Assembly: GCA_900317755.1 (NCBI GenBank)
Contig: ONHZ01000001.1
Coordinates: 1-33,601, forward strand
Reading direction: 5' to 3'
Source: an uncultured Lachnospiraceae bacterium
GTDB taxonomy: Bacteria; Bacillota; Clostridia; Lachnospirales; Lachnospiraceae
Length of the DNA stretch: 33,601 nucleotides
Both the position numbers and the translations under genes were made by a program. Within the stretch, counting starts at the first letter, position 1. Each line of letters starts with the position of its first letter. Of this stretch, positions 25,913 through 33,039 are shown in pieces. The notes beneath the pieces are model-generated. The model was not told the DNA's origin. It ran no database searches and saw only the letters and a program-made list of their open reading frames with translations.

Positions 25913-26215
25913 TCAATCTACAAGAATAATACCAGCGAGGTTCTTTCCAATTTTCCCTATTTCTGAGATTTCTTCCCTGATATCTGAAATCTTTGAACTT
26001 GACTTTGATTCAATAAGCACAACGGAATCAGCCTTTGACAGTGCCTTTGCACCGCCAAAAATAAGTGCAAATGCGATCATCAATACAATAAGCACTCTCC
26101 AATGCTTGAAAGAATATATTGCCAATGCCGAAAGATCTATTTCTACGACATTATTCTTCTGATAATTTCCATTCATTCCCTGCCTGCTCTGGACAGTCCC
26201 ATTTCCTGATGCCAT
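25913..26215 (-). CDS. Truncated chain-length-determinant N-terminus
   Basis: A 100-residue protein: a polar N-terminus, an entry sequence VVEIDLSALAIYSFKHW, one membrane helix (about 39-57), and about 40 external residues. It then stops at GIILVD. The first half is clearly related to residues 10-50 of the chain-length protein encoded next, but the external domain and the second helix are missing. It is probably the remnant of a second copy. It could still act as a small membrane partner, since it is the first gene after the best promoter of the window and has a good ribosome site (AGGAGA, 26221-26226). Confidence 0.7.
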   Translation of the reverse strand: MASGNGTVQSRQGMNGNYQKNNVVEIDLSALAIYSFKHWRVLIVLMIAFALIFGGAKALSKADSVVLIESKSSSKISDIREEISEIGKIGKNLAGIILVD

Positions 26216-26253
26216 CTTTTTCTCCTAATAAATACGAATAAACAAACATTACG

Positions 26254-26282
26254 ATTATATTAAAAATTCATAATATTGTCAA
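26254..26282 (-). promoter_or_regulatory. Consensus sigma-A promoter of the polysaccharide operon
   Basis: On the minus strand TTGACA (26277-26282), 17 bases, then TATAAT (26254-26259): an exact match to the consensus at both hexamers with ideal spacing. RNA would start near 26247, about 30 bases before the first ATG. It drives the truncated and full chain-length genes and presumably the polymerase, flippase, dehydrogenase and glycosyltransferase genes behind them. Confidence 0.88.
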
Positions 26283-26328
26283 TCCATATTTATCGTTATT
26301 TACACCGCTGGAATAATAGTAAATATGC

Positions 26329-26344
26329 TGTTTTCCAGAAAACA
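26329..26344. promoter_or_regulatory. Perfect palindrome upstream of the polysaccharide promoter
   Basis: TGTTTTC-CA-GAAAACA is a 16-base near-perfect inverted repeat, 47 bases upstream of the -35. A second TTGACA (26348-26353 on the minus strand) lies right beside it but has no good -10. It looks like a site for a dimeric regulator of the operon. Confidence 0.45.
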
Positions 26345-26372
26345 AATTGTCAATAAAATGAACTAGAACCAG

Positions 26373-26576
26373 TCAATCAAACAAATCCTCCGCTGTAATC
26401 TCTGACTGAATCTCGCCCGAGTATTTATTCCTTGAAATGCCAAAAGGAGTCACCATCGTAATGTGCACCGATGACCTTGTGCCTGTTTCCCTTAGAAAGT
26501 CAGATTTCTCAGAATCTATAAGCTTTAGCAGCCTTTTTTGTTCTTCTTCTCGTCCGATCAGCATTACAGCATTCAC
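26373..26576 (-). pseudogene. Remnant of an AAA-family ATPase, internal deletion
   Basis: A 67-residue frame joins two ends of one known protein type. Residues 6-27 (LIGREEEQKRLLKLIDSEKS) are the N-terminal sensor strand of archaeal/bacterial-type ATPases (PF01637-like), which continue with a Walker A motif. Here Walker A is gone. After LRET the sequence goes to VHITMVTPFGISRNKYSG and ITAEDLF, which is how the C-terminus of the same family ends. About 400 residues are missing compared with the usual length of about 450-480. It is therefore an in-frame deletion relic, not a working ATPase. Confidence 0.6.
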
Positions 26577-26695
26577 CTCATTTTTCTAAATGTTTTTCCA
26601 AATCTCGAATTTTTTTCGACTTTTGGAAAATTATCTTGTATCTCGGTGCTACCGCCGCCAAGGCTATAGAAAATTCGCGGTGACGGGTAGGGTTT

Positions 26696-26908
26696 ATGGA
26701 TGCAGGCGGTCAGAAAAGTACTGCATACGATATCGTGAAGAAATATATCGAAAACAACATCGGCAAATTTACCGGAGCCGATGTTGTATCTCATTGTCCG
26801 AGCATTGGGAGGTCTTCCGTGCTTGGGGCATTGAAGAGGCTTACTGAAGAAGGGTATATCATCAGGGAGGGGACTATGAATGCCGTAGATTACGGTGTCT
26901 CCATCTGA
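26696..26908 (+). CDS. Small winged-helix protein
   Basis: A 70-residue protein on the plus strand, the only gene in this direction between 1618 and the right end. It has the pattern of a winged helix: YDIVKKYIENNIGKFTGADV as first helices, then IGRSSVLGALKRLTEEGYI, the recognition helix and wing, and IREGT. The frame is closed by a stop 18 bases upstream, so ATG 26696 is the only ATG available; the ribosome site is weak (GGGTAGGG). It is convergent with the AAA-ATPase_like gene and overlaps its end by 19 bases. It could be a small DNA-binding regulator or a domain left over from a longer protein. Confidence 0.55.
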   Translation: MDAGGQKSTAYDIVKKYIENNIGKFTGADVVSHCPSIGRSSVLGALKRLTEEGYIIREGTMNAVDYGVSI

Positions 26909-28482
26909 TTTATTTTCCATTCATCAATGGTACCAATTTTGGAAGAGAAATTTGCTCCAATTTTTATTATCTTCTTGCTGGCAAGATATGGCAATGCATA
27001 ACCTTTCTCTTCTATCTGAGAGAGTGCTTCATCTGCGGTCTTATCCTGCTTGAACTCAAAAATATAGACATATTTGTCATTCTCAATAATGCAGTCACTT
27101 CTGCCGTTTGACGAATGAACTTCGGCTCGTACATACTGTCCCAGAACAGTAAAAACTGCGTATACAATATTCCTCCATGCCTGCTCATTTTCAGGAGCTT
27201 TCCCCTCATAATAGGGAATACTGGCAAGCAGGGACTGAAGCATCTTCATAAAAGCTTCTGAATCATCATTCTCAAGATATTTTGTCATACGACCTGCATT
27301 AAAACCTGAATCTGGGACTGGATATGATGGATTGGTCAATGGAATCAGAGATTCAAGATAGCCGTATTTCACCTCGTCATTGGGAAAAGCTAATGTATAT
27401 TCTCTGAATCTTTTGTCAAAGCCTGTAATAGTAAGATAACCAGACTGATAATACAAAGGAATGAGATCGACATTCTCTGCACGATAATCACTCATCCTGG
27501 CTTCAGTTGCCTTTACGCCAATACTGAAATCCTGTACAGGCCTTCCAGACTGCTCCAGCTTTTTATATAGGAATGTAGGGGTTCCAGTCTCGAACCAGTA
27601 TCTCCCAAAATCATGCTTGCTAAAAGCATTAAGCATGCTGAATGGATTGTAAACGCTTATTGGGGATCGGCTGAAATGATACCCATCATAATTTTTTCTA
27701 AGTTCTGAAATACATTCATTACGTGAAAGGCCATTCTGTTCTGCCAGCGAATCGATTTCTTCAGAAAAATCCGCAGTCAATTCATCTTCAGTAATTCCGC
27801 ATATTCCTGCATATTCAGGGTCAAATGAAATATCATTCAGCTGATTCAGGTCTGAAAATATCGAAACCTTACTGAATTTTGTCACACCAGTGATAAAAAC
27901 AAATTTCAGAAATTTGTCCTCGTCCTTCAGGACACTGAAAAAGCTCTTAAAAATATCCCGGTTTTCATTCTCCTGCTGCTTGTTGTCCAGCATATTTTCG
28001 AGTAACGGCTTGTCATACTCATCTACAAGAATAACTACCTGCTTTCCCGTGATGCGGTATGCCTCCTCAATGCAGTATTGGAATTCCGTAGGAAGATTAA
28101 ATGATGTCTGATGACTAATGCCATATCTGTCTTCAAACTGATGAAGCGAATATGAAAGTTTCTCCGAAAGACCGGTTTGTGTCTTATATGCACCTCCAGA
28201 CATACTTATGAATAGCACCGGATAGTGGATCCAACGCTCGTCTTCCAGCTTCGAATCTTCATATTTCTCAATCTCAAGACCCTTGAAAAGTTCTTTCTGC
28301 CCCTCAAAATAGGCCTCCATAGTTGATAAAAGAAGACTTTTCCCAAATCTCCTTGGACGGCTGAGAAAATAGACCTTCCCACTTTCAACGAGCTTTCGAA
28401 TATAGCCGGTCTTATCAATATAAAGATATCCGTTGTTTCTCAAGTCCTCAAATGACTGTATTCCGATTGGAAGTTTTCTCAT
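26890..28482 (-). CDS. AAA-ATPase_like / PD-(D/E)XK nuclease-like protein
   Basis: A 530-residue protein of the PF09820 + PF08011 type, abundant in gut Clostridia and Bacteroidetes. It begins with LPIGIQSFEDLRNNGYLYIDKT and has the P-loop RPRRFGKSLLLST (42-54) and the Walker B-like VVILVDEYDKPL. The C-terminal part holds a PD-(D/E)XK core: GRSDCII with Asp463 and IFEFKQD with Glu476 and Lys478. The biochemical role is not established for the family; many copies per genome and spread by transfer suggest a selfish or defence role. A palindrome GCAAAC-ATA-GTTTGC lies at about 28529-28543, in its leader. Confidence 0.9.
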   Translation of the reverse strand: MRKLPIGIQSFEDLRNNGYLYIDKTGYIRKLVESGKVYFLSRPRRFGKSLLLSTMEAYFEGQKELFKGLEIEKYEDSKLEDERWIHYPVLFISMSGGAYKTQTGLSEKLSYSLHQFEDRYGISHQTSFNLPTEFQYCIEEAYRITGKQVVILVDEYDKPLLENMLDNKQQENENRDIFKSFFSVLKDEDKFLKFVFITGVTKFSKVSIFSDLNQLNDISFDPEYAGICGITEDELTADFSEEIDSLAEQNGLSRNECISELRKNYDGYHFSRSPISVYNPFSMLNAFSKHDFGRYWFETGTPTFLYKKLEQSGRPVQDFSIGVKATEARMSDYRAENVDLIPLYYQSGYLTITGFDKRFREYTLAFPNDEVKYGYLESLIPLTNPSYPVPDSGFNAGRMTKYLENDDSEAFMKMLQSLLASIPYYEGKAPENEQAWRNIVYAVFTVLGQYVRAEVHSSNGRSDCIIENDKYVYIFEFKQDKTADEALSQIEEKGYALPYLASKKIIKIGANFSSKIGTIDEWKINQMETP

Positions 28483-28954
28483 AGTACTTACTCTATCTAT
28501 TCTTGTCTTTATTCATGGGTTAAGCTTGCAAACATAGTTTGCTCGTAATAAAATCTATGCTTCAGTTCATAGTATATCACGCAAAAAAATGATTAGCCAC
28601 TGAAAATTATTTCCCCGCCATGAATCGAAGCGGCGTATGACGAATAATCAAATCAAAAATAAAGCAGATGAATACTATGCTGATGAAACAGCAGACAAGA
28701 TGTCTAAAGATTCATTGCGTTTCATCTGAATTCTTTCCATTTACTTGTTTGCTGATTAACCGCTTTAACAAATTGTAATAACGTTTTTGTTCATTATTGC
28801 AGATGCCAAAAAGCTATAGCCTATCTTATCAAGAATCTCTTCTACATAAGAAATGTCATTTGATATTCTTGCAAATACAAATAATTTAATTCTGTCATTC
28901 CATCCAGCACTTTCGAGCTTCAATAGCAAGTTAGATTTTGCTAACCGTAGAGGC
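28483..28954. other. Gene-poor interval with inverted repeats
   Basis: No gene that I can support. Visible structure: GCAAAC-ATA-GTTTGC (about 28529-28543) in the leader of the ATPase gene; GATGAAAC (28682-28689) paired with GTTTCATC (28719-28726); and a 30-codon plus-strand frame (28637-28729) that lacks a ribosome site. A minus-strand frame of 82 codons (28765-29013) begins at the stop of the antitoxin gene, but it runs through the probable terminator and resembles nothing I know. Confidence 0.5.
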
Positions 28955-28986
28955 AAAAAAAAATACCCCGGCTCCACAAAGCCAAA
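28955..28986 (-). terminator. Intrinsic terminator after the toxin-antitoxin pair
   Basis: On the minus strand TTTGGCT pairs with AGCCGGG (seven pairs, three of them G-U) around a 6-base loop. It is followed within 3 bases by a run of nine T (28955-28963). It lies about 30 bases after the antitoxin stop codon. Confidence 0.55.
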
Positions 28987-29013
28987 TCGCCTGCATCCGC
29001 CGAGGGTCTTCAT

Positions 29014-29310
29014 TCACTGTACGCTCTTTTTCGGGCTGAATGAAACGTTCAGTACCATTCCCATACCGTCTGCAAGCCTCTGCAGAAGCTTTATGCTAGG
29101 GTTCCTAGTTCCGTTCTCGAGCCTGCTTATCTCAGTTTGAGCAATCCCGGTTCGCTCCGACAGTTCTTTCTGAGTAAGGTTCTGGGAAGTCCGTGCATCA
29201 ACGAGTGCTCGGATGATATTCATCTCCGGCTGGACTTCCACGTAGGCCTGGGCGAATTCAGGGTCCTTCATCTTCTTCTGTTTGTATTCTTCAAGCGTCA
29301 TGATAGCCAC
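29014..29310 (-). CDS. higA: HigA-like antitoxin (XRE-family helix-turn-helix)
   Basis: 98 residues. The N-terminal 40 are a charged helix region (MTLEEYKQKKMKDPEFAQAY), as seen in HigA-type antitoxins that wrap around a RelE-fold toxin. Residues 43-88 form an XRE helix-turn-helix: NLTQKELSERTGIAQTEISRLENG. The start lies 4 bases after the toxin stop, with a GAGGTGG ribosome site inside the toxin end. The order toxin then antitoxin is typical of HigBA. It should neutralise the toxin and repress the pair's promoter. Confidence 0.88.
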   Translation of the reverse strand: MAIMTLEEYKQKKMKDPEFAQAYVEVQPEMNIIRALVDARTSQNLTQKELSERTGIAQTEISRLENGTRNPSIKLLQRLADGMGMVLNVSFSPKKSVQ

Positions 29311-29313
29311 CTC

Positions 29314-29667
29314 TCATTCCATATCATCTTTCGTTCCGTATCTCCGTATCCAGTCAGCACGCCGTTTCTTTGCAAGCTCTATCTCTGAAGGCGGAGTCTT
29401 CTGTGTTTTCTTTACAAACCCGTTCGTGACAACAATCTTTTTGCCCGTGTAGAAGAAGTAAAGTGCCCTTGTGATGTCAGTTCCGAACTTGCAACGAAGC
29501 TCAAAGATTTTGTCACCAAGCGGTTCCGAGTAAGGCATCCGAAGCTCCGTGCCCTTTTCCTCTAGGAGTTCCATCATGCTGACGAGTTTTGCGTTCATCT
29601 TAGCATCCAAGGAATCAAGAAACTCTTCCACTGGTTTCTTTCCATCTTCAGTTTCATAAAATTCCAA
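29314..29667 (-). CDS. higB: HigB-like toxin (phage Gp49/RelE fold)
   Basis: 117 residues of the Gp49-like HigB family (PF05973): EFYETEDGKKPVEEFLDSL at the start, then ELRMPYSEPLGDKIFELR and ALYFFYTGKKIVVTNGFVKKTQKTP, where the basic residues of the mRNase active surface lie. Family members cleave mRNA on the ribosome. The frame is closed 9 bases upstream, so the start must be TTG 29667; the ribosome site is poor, which fits low toxin expression or a slightly shortened N-terminus. Coupled by 3 bases to the antitoxin gene. Confidence 0.87.
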   Translation of the reverse strand: MEFYETEDGKKPVEEFLDSLDAKMNAKLVSMMELLEEKGTELRMPYSEPLGDKIFELRCKFGTDITRALYFFYTGKKIVVTNGFVKKTQKTPPSEIELAKKRRADWIRRYGTKDDME

Positions 29668-29716
29668 TTCATTTCAAAAAATTTTCAAAAAAAAGCTTGA
29701 CTTTTTGTTTGCAGAC

Positions 29717-29756
29717 TGACCCAAATGTGTGTGTCATTGTGTCATGATTGGGGTCA
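29717..29756. repeat. Inverted repeat between the Rpn-type gene and the toxin gene
   Basis: TGACCCAAAT (29717-29726) pairs with ATTGGGGTCA (29747-29756) with one mismatch. The loop contains a direct repeat TGTGTCAT-TGTGTCAT. It is at the 3' end of the Rpn-type gene and in the leader region of the toxin pair, so it could be a terminator-like element or an antitoxin operator. No T-run follows. Confidence 0.4.
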
Positions 29757-29764
29757 CGATTTGG

Positions 29765-30778
29765 TTACGCTTCCTTGATATCAGAAAGCCCGTCTCCGCC
29801 AGAAAGATAATTCCGCGCCTGCTCATCAGTAAGGCCAAACTTCTTTTTGATGTCCTCGATGATCTTTTCGTCATTCATGCCAAACTCTCTGAGGGTATCT
29901 ATTCTTTCTTCTATTCGTCCTTCAATACGACCTTCATTACGGCCTTTTTTTACTCCCTTAATCTCACTGTTCTTCAGTGCCTCCGTATCCGGAAACTTTA
30001 GTAAATGTCCGCCCATAGTCTCATCGACCTCCTTTGATATATTCTCATATTTACGTGCCAGCGCATCGGAAACGCTCTTCAAAAGGTTAAATACTTCCCT
30101 CTTCTCGTAGTCCGTGATGTCGCCAGCCTTCTCTGCTTCATTCAACCTCGCAATGATGTCTTCAAATGTTTCCTTCAGCTTCGCGAGCTTCTTGTCATCG
30201 CCATCTATTTTCTCCAGCTGCCCGTCATACAGGAATAATGTGAACGGCAGCAGCACATACAGCTTCTTCTCAAAAAGCTCGTCAATCGTATACCGCCGGA
30301 ACCTCAGCGCCTTCATTTCGTAATCGACAGTCTGGTCAGGAAATTCCACCTTGATGACAGAGGTCTCGACCTCACCGCTGCCCTTCCCGACAAGATATAA
30401 TACCGCGATGTCCGGAAACGGAATATGCAGCACGCCATCTTTCTCGTACCTTTGCTCGAAGCCCGTCCTAGCGCCGTACCGGTACATCCGGACGGTCATC
30501 GTGCTGTCGCCTGACGACTGGCACTCGTAAACGAACCTGCCGATGATATTGCCATGAATATCCTTGGCGATGAAGTTCGTATCGGAAAGCAGTGTCTCCT
30601 TCGGCTTTGCATCAGCCGAATCCTCATGCTCCTCGTTCAAAAATTCGAACCTCACGCTCTCATCATACGACTCGCCAAAAGTCTCGTTCAACAGAGGGTA
30701 AATAATCCCCCTGCACTCGTACATCACAGTCTTGAACGCGCTGTCGTACGGCTTGTCGTCTATACTATTTTCATTCAA
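29765..30778 (-). CDS. Rpn-family / PD-(D/E)XK nuclease-like protein
   Basis: 337 residues. KPYDSAFKTVMYECRGIIYPLLNE-type start (split here as DSAFKTVM and YPLLNETFGE), then DTNF with Asp66 and YECQ with Glu85 and Gln87, match the D-ExQ nuclease core of the recombination-promoting nuclease (Rpn) and transposase-like family. The C-terminus is charged and helical and contains the repeat GRNEGRIEGRIEERID, common in this group. The family promotes RecA-independent recombination in E. coli; the role here is inferred. The start is TTG 30778, supported by AAGGAG 7 bases upstream and by an extended -10 element behind it. A related 200-residue helical tail follows the nuclease core. Confidence 0.8.
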   Translation of the reverse strand: MNENSIDDKPYDSAFKTVMYECRGIIYPLLNETFGESYDESVRFEFLNEEHEDSADAKPKETLLSDTNFIAKDIHGNIIGRFVYECQSSGDSTMTVRMYRYGARTGFEQRYEKDGVLHIPFPDIAVLYLVGKGSGEVETSVIKVEFPDQTVDYEMKALRFRRYTIDELFEKKLYVLLPFTLFLYDGQLEKIDGDDKKLAKLKETFEDIIARLNEAEKAGDITDYEKREVFNLLKSVSDALARKYENISKEVDETMGGHLLKFPDTEALKNSEIKGVKKGRNEGRIEGRIEERIDTLREFGMNDEKIIEDIKKKFGLTDEQARNYLSGGDGLSDIKEA

Positions 30779-30796
30779 TAAGCTTCTCCTTCCACG

Positions 30797-30802
30797 ATTA
30801 TA
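30797..30802 (-). promoter_or_regulatory. Extended -10 promoter element of the Rpn-type gene
   Basis: TGTTATAAT on the minus strand: perfect TATAAT with the TGn extension. A weak TTTAAT lies 17 bases upstream. RNA would start near 30790, only a few bases before the AAGGAG ribosome site. Confidence 0.5.
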
Positions 30803-30840
30803 ACATCAAAAATAAAAAAATTAAACACTGGGTATTTTCC

Positions 30841-32367
30841 TCACGCGAGCTCGCTCCTCAGCATCGCTGCGAAACGGACATGCGTCATGTCAATAATGTC
30901 GCTGCCCTCGACATCTGCAATCGTGCGCATTACGCGGAGCATCCTGTTTATCACACGGGCGCTGTATTTGCGGCTTTTCACGATGTCCTGCAGCTCGGAT
31001 TCCGCATCTGGAGTCATGACGCAGAACTTCTTTAGCATGCCATCGTGCATCTGGCAGTTCAGATTAATGTCAGGATAATCCTTGTACCTTTCAGCCTGTA
31101 TTTCACGAGCCTTCAAGACCATCTTTCTTATCTCCTTCGTGGAATTCGGACCTTCCCTGAAGCACGAATCGCCGCCAGTCTTGAAAAATGAAAATGTCTT
31201 CATGATCACCTGTATGTCGATTCGTTCATAAATAGGCCCGGAAATCTTCTTCCTGTATTTGAAAACCTCCCGGTCCGTGCAGGTGCAATGGCCTGAAAGC
31301 TTGTAGCCACATGGACACGGGTTGCAAGCCGCAACAAGCATAAAGTTTGCTGGAAATACATTTGTCCTATTTACCCTCGATATCGTGACCTTCTTGTCTT
31401 CGAGCGGCTGCCTTAAAGAATCCAATGTATGCTGGGAGAATTCTGTGAATTCGTCTAAAAATAATACGCCATTGTGCGCGAGCGTAATCTCGCCAGGAAG
31501 AGCGTCCTTACCGCCGCCAATAAGCGCATTCATTGAAATATTATGATGCGGTGCTCTGAAAGGCCTCTCCCTCATCAGCCCTCCGCCCCTGTATTCTCCA
31601 GCGATGCTGTGGATCCTCGTGGTCTCGAGCGCCTCGCAGTCAGACATCTGTGGTAAAATCGATGGTATCCTTTTTGCAATCATGCTCTTGCCGCAGCCAG
31701 GCTCGCCGATCATCAGCATGTTGTGCCCGCCAGCAGATGCGATCATTGCTGCAAATACTGCCTCCTCCTGGCCAGCGACGTCCGAAAAGTCATCGATTTC
31801 CTCTTCCTTCTTCTGCTGCTTTGCATTATTCTCTTTCACGGAGACCACGTGTTTCTCGCCGCCCTCCAGTATGCCGATTGCTTCCTTCAGCGTGCTCACG
31901 CCTATGATCTCGATGTCCTTGATGACGCTTGCCTCCTCGGTGTTCTTCTCAGGTATCATCACCTTTGAAAAGCCCTGCTCCTTCGCGGCAACGGTCATCG
32001 AGAGAATCCCGTTGCACTGCCTGACTCCGGCGTTCAGCGAGAGCTCGCCGATGAAGGCATATTCTGGAAGGTCCCTGCAGCTGATCTGCTTCGTCTCCTG
32101 CAGGAGCGCGATTGCCATCCCGAGGTCATAATGCGAGCCCCTCTTCCTGATGTCACCTGGCGCAAGATTCAGAATCGCCTTGCCGCTTGGCATCTTGTAA
32201 CCCGCGTGAACCAATGCCGCCTCCAATCTTTCAGCAGCTTCTGTGACTGCCTGGTCTCCTAGCCCGATTATCGAGACCATCGGAATTCCTCCCATGGATG
32301 ACGCCTCAATCTCTACCTTTATGGCATCGACTCCCTCGATGCCGAAGCTGCTTACGACTGTTGCCAT
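30841..32367 (-). CDS. comM: ComM/YifB-family Mg-chelatase-like AAA+ ATPase
   Basis: 508 residues, full length. Residues 20-165 are the ChlI/Lon-like domain (GDQAVTEAAERLEAAL, GYKMPSGKAILNLAPGD). The AAA+ part has Walker A GEPGCGKS (221-228), the RAPHHNIS segment and Walker B VLFLDEF (301-307). A Cys-rich loop CNPCPCGYK...CTC follows. The C-terminal helical domain ends in RVINRMLRVMRTIADV. In Gram-negative bacteria ComM is a helicase that drives branch migration during natural transformation; the Firmicute proteins are less studied. AAGGAAGGAG lies 8 bases before ATG 32367. A core-type gene, so it may mark the edge of the variable region. Confidence 0.93.
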   Translation of the reverse strand: MATVVSSFGIEGVDAIKVEIEASSMGGIPMVSIIGLGDQAVTEAAERLEAALVHAGYKMPSGKAILNLAPGDIRKRGSHYDLGMAIALLQETKQISCRDLPEYAFIGELSLNAGVRQCNGILSMTVAAKEQGFSKVMIPEKNTEEASVIKDIEIIGVSTLKEAIGILEGGEKHVVSVKENNAKQQKKEEEIDDFSDVAGQEEAVFAAMIASAGGHNMLMIGEPGCGKSMIAKRIPSILPQMSDCEALETTRIHSIAGEYRGGGLMRERPFRAPHHNISMNALIGGGKDALPGEITLAHNGVLFLDEFTEFSQHTLDSLRQPLEDKKVTISRVNRTNVFPANFMLVAACNPCPCGYKLSGHCTCTDREVFKYRKKISGPIYERIDIQVIMKTFSFFKTGGDSCFREGPNSTKEIRKMVLKAREIQAERYKDYPDINLNCQMHDGMLKKFCVMTPDAESELQDIVKSRKYSARVINRMLRVMRTIADVEGSDIIDMTHVRFAAMLRSELA

Positions 32368-32457
32368 ATGTAAAACTCCTTCCTTAAGAAATGAATCATG
32401 ATAATAATGTCAAATGAAAATGTACAAAAAACTGCATATTATGATATACGAAAATTC

Positions 32458-33039
32458 TCACACGCCTTTCGAGTCCATCTCGACCTGCCTGTCCAGTTTC
32501 CCATTACCAGAAGATGTAACAAATTCCTTATATCCGTCGGCTCCGTCCGGGAACATCGATAATATCGTCTTCGTCTCCAGAAAATCCGGGCACGGATTTT
32601 TTCCAATGTATGCGTTGTAGCTCGAATACTCATAGAGCCCAGGATCGCAGACCATTCTGGCCTTCACCGGGTTCATGTGGATGTATCGGCTCGCGGCGAG
32701 GAGGTATGCATCTGTCTCGACCATGCTGCATGAGAACCTTCCCTGAAAAAGATGCCCGTCATACCTATACCTCGTATTGAAATTCATGGCATATAGTGAC
32801 AGCACTTCCTTCATCGCTTCTGAAAGCTCCTTGTCGCCCATGCGTAGCAGGAGATGCACATGGTTCGTCATCAGGCAGTAGCCCATTGCGGCAAAGCCGT
32901 ACCTGCAATGCGCCTTCGAGAGCAGGTCCAGGAATATTCCGTAATCGGCATCGCACTTGAACAGGTCCTGGTGCCTGTTGCCCCTCGTGATGATATGGTA
33001 TATGCAGCCCTTCGCCCACTCCCTCTTCTTTCTGGGCAT
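32458..33039 (-). mobile_element. REP-associated tyrosine transposase (RAYT, IS200-like Y1 family)
   Basis: A single 193-residue gene encoding a Y1_Tnp (PF01797) protein. YHIITRGNRHQDLF (14-27) and MTNHVHLLL (57-65), with the metal-binding His60 and His62 of the HUH motif, are visible, as are HLFQGRF and the helix AYLLAASRYIHMNPVKA (111-127) with the candidate nucleophile tyrosines 112 and 119. RAYTs act on short imperfect palindromes rather than long inverted repeats. I find no standard terminal repeats; an 8-bp inverted repeat lies 245 bases upstream. A strong GGAAGGGGGAG ribosome site precedes ATG 33039. Confidence 0.9.

Noticed and set aside
26573-26920. 115-codon minus-strand frame opposite the winged-helix gene
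   Set aside because: Low-complexity, Pro- and His-rich, with no recognisable fold; the plus-strand frame in the same place has a clear helix-turn-helix.
28637-28729. 30-codon plus-strand frame with good amino-acid composition
   Set aside because: No ribosome binding site or promoter, and no recognisable partner gene.
28765-29013. 82-codon minus-strand frame directly after the antitoxin gene
   Set aside because: It reads through a hairpin with a T9 run that looks like a terminator, has no proper ribosome site and no family resemblance. The later part looks somewhat protein-like, so it might be a decayed gene.
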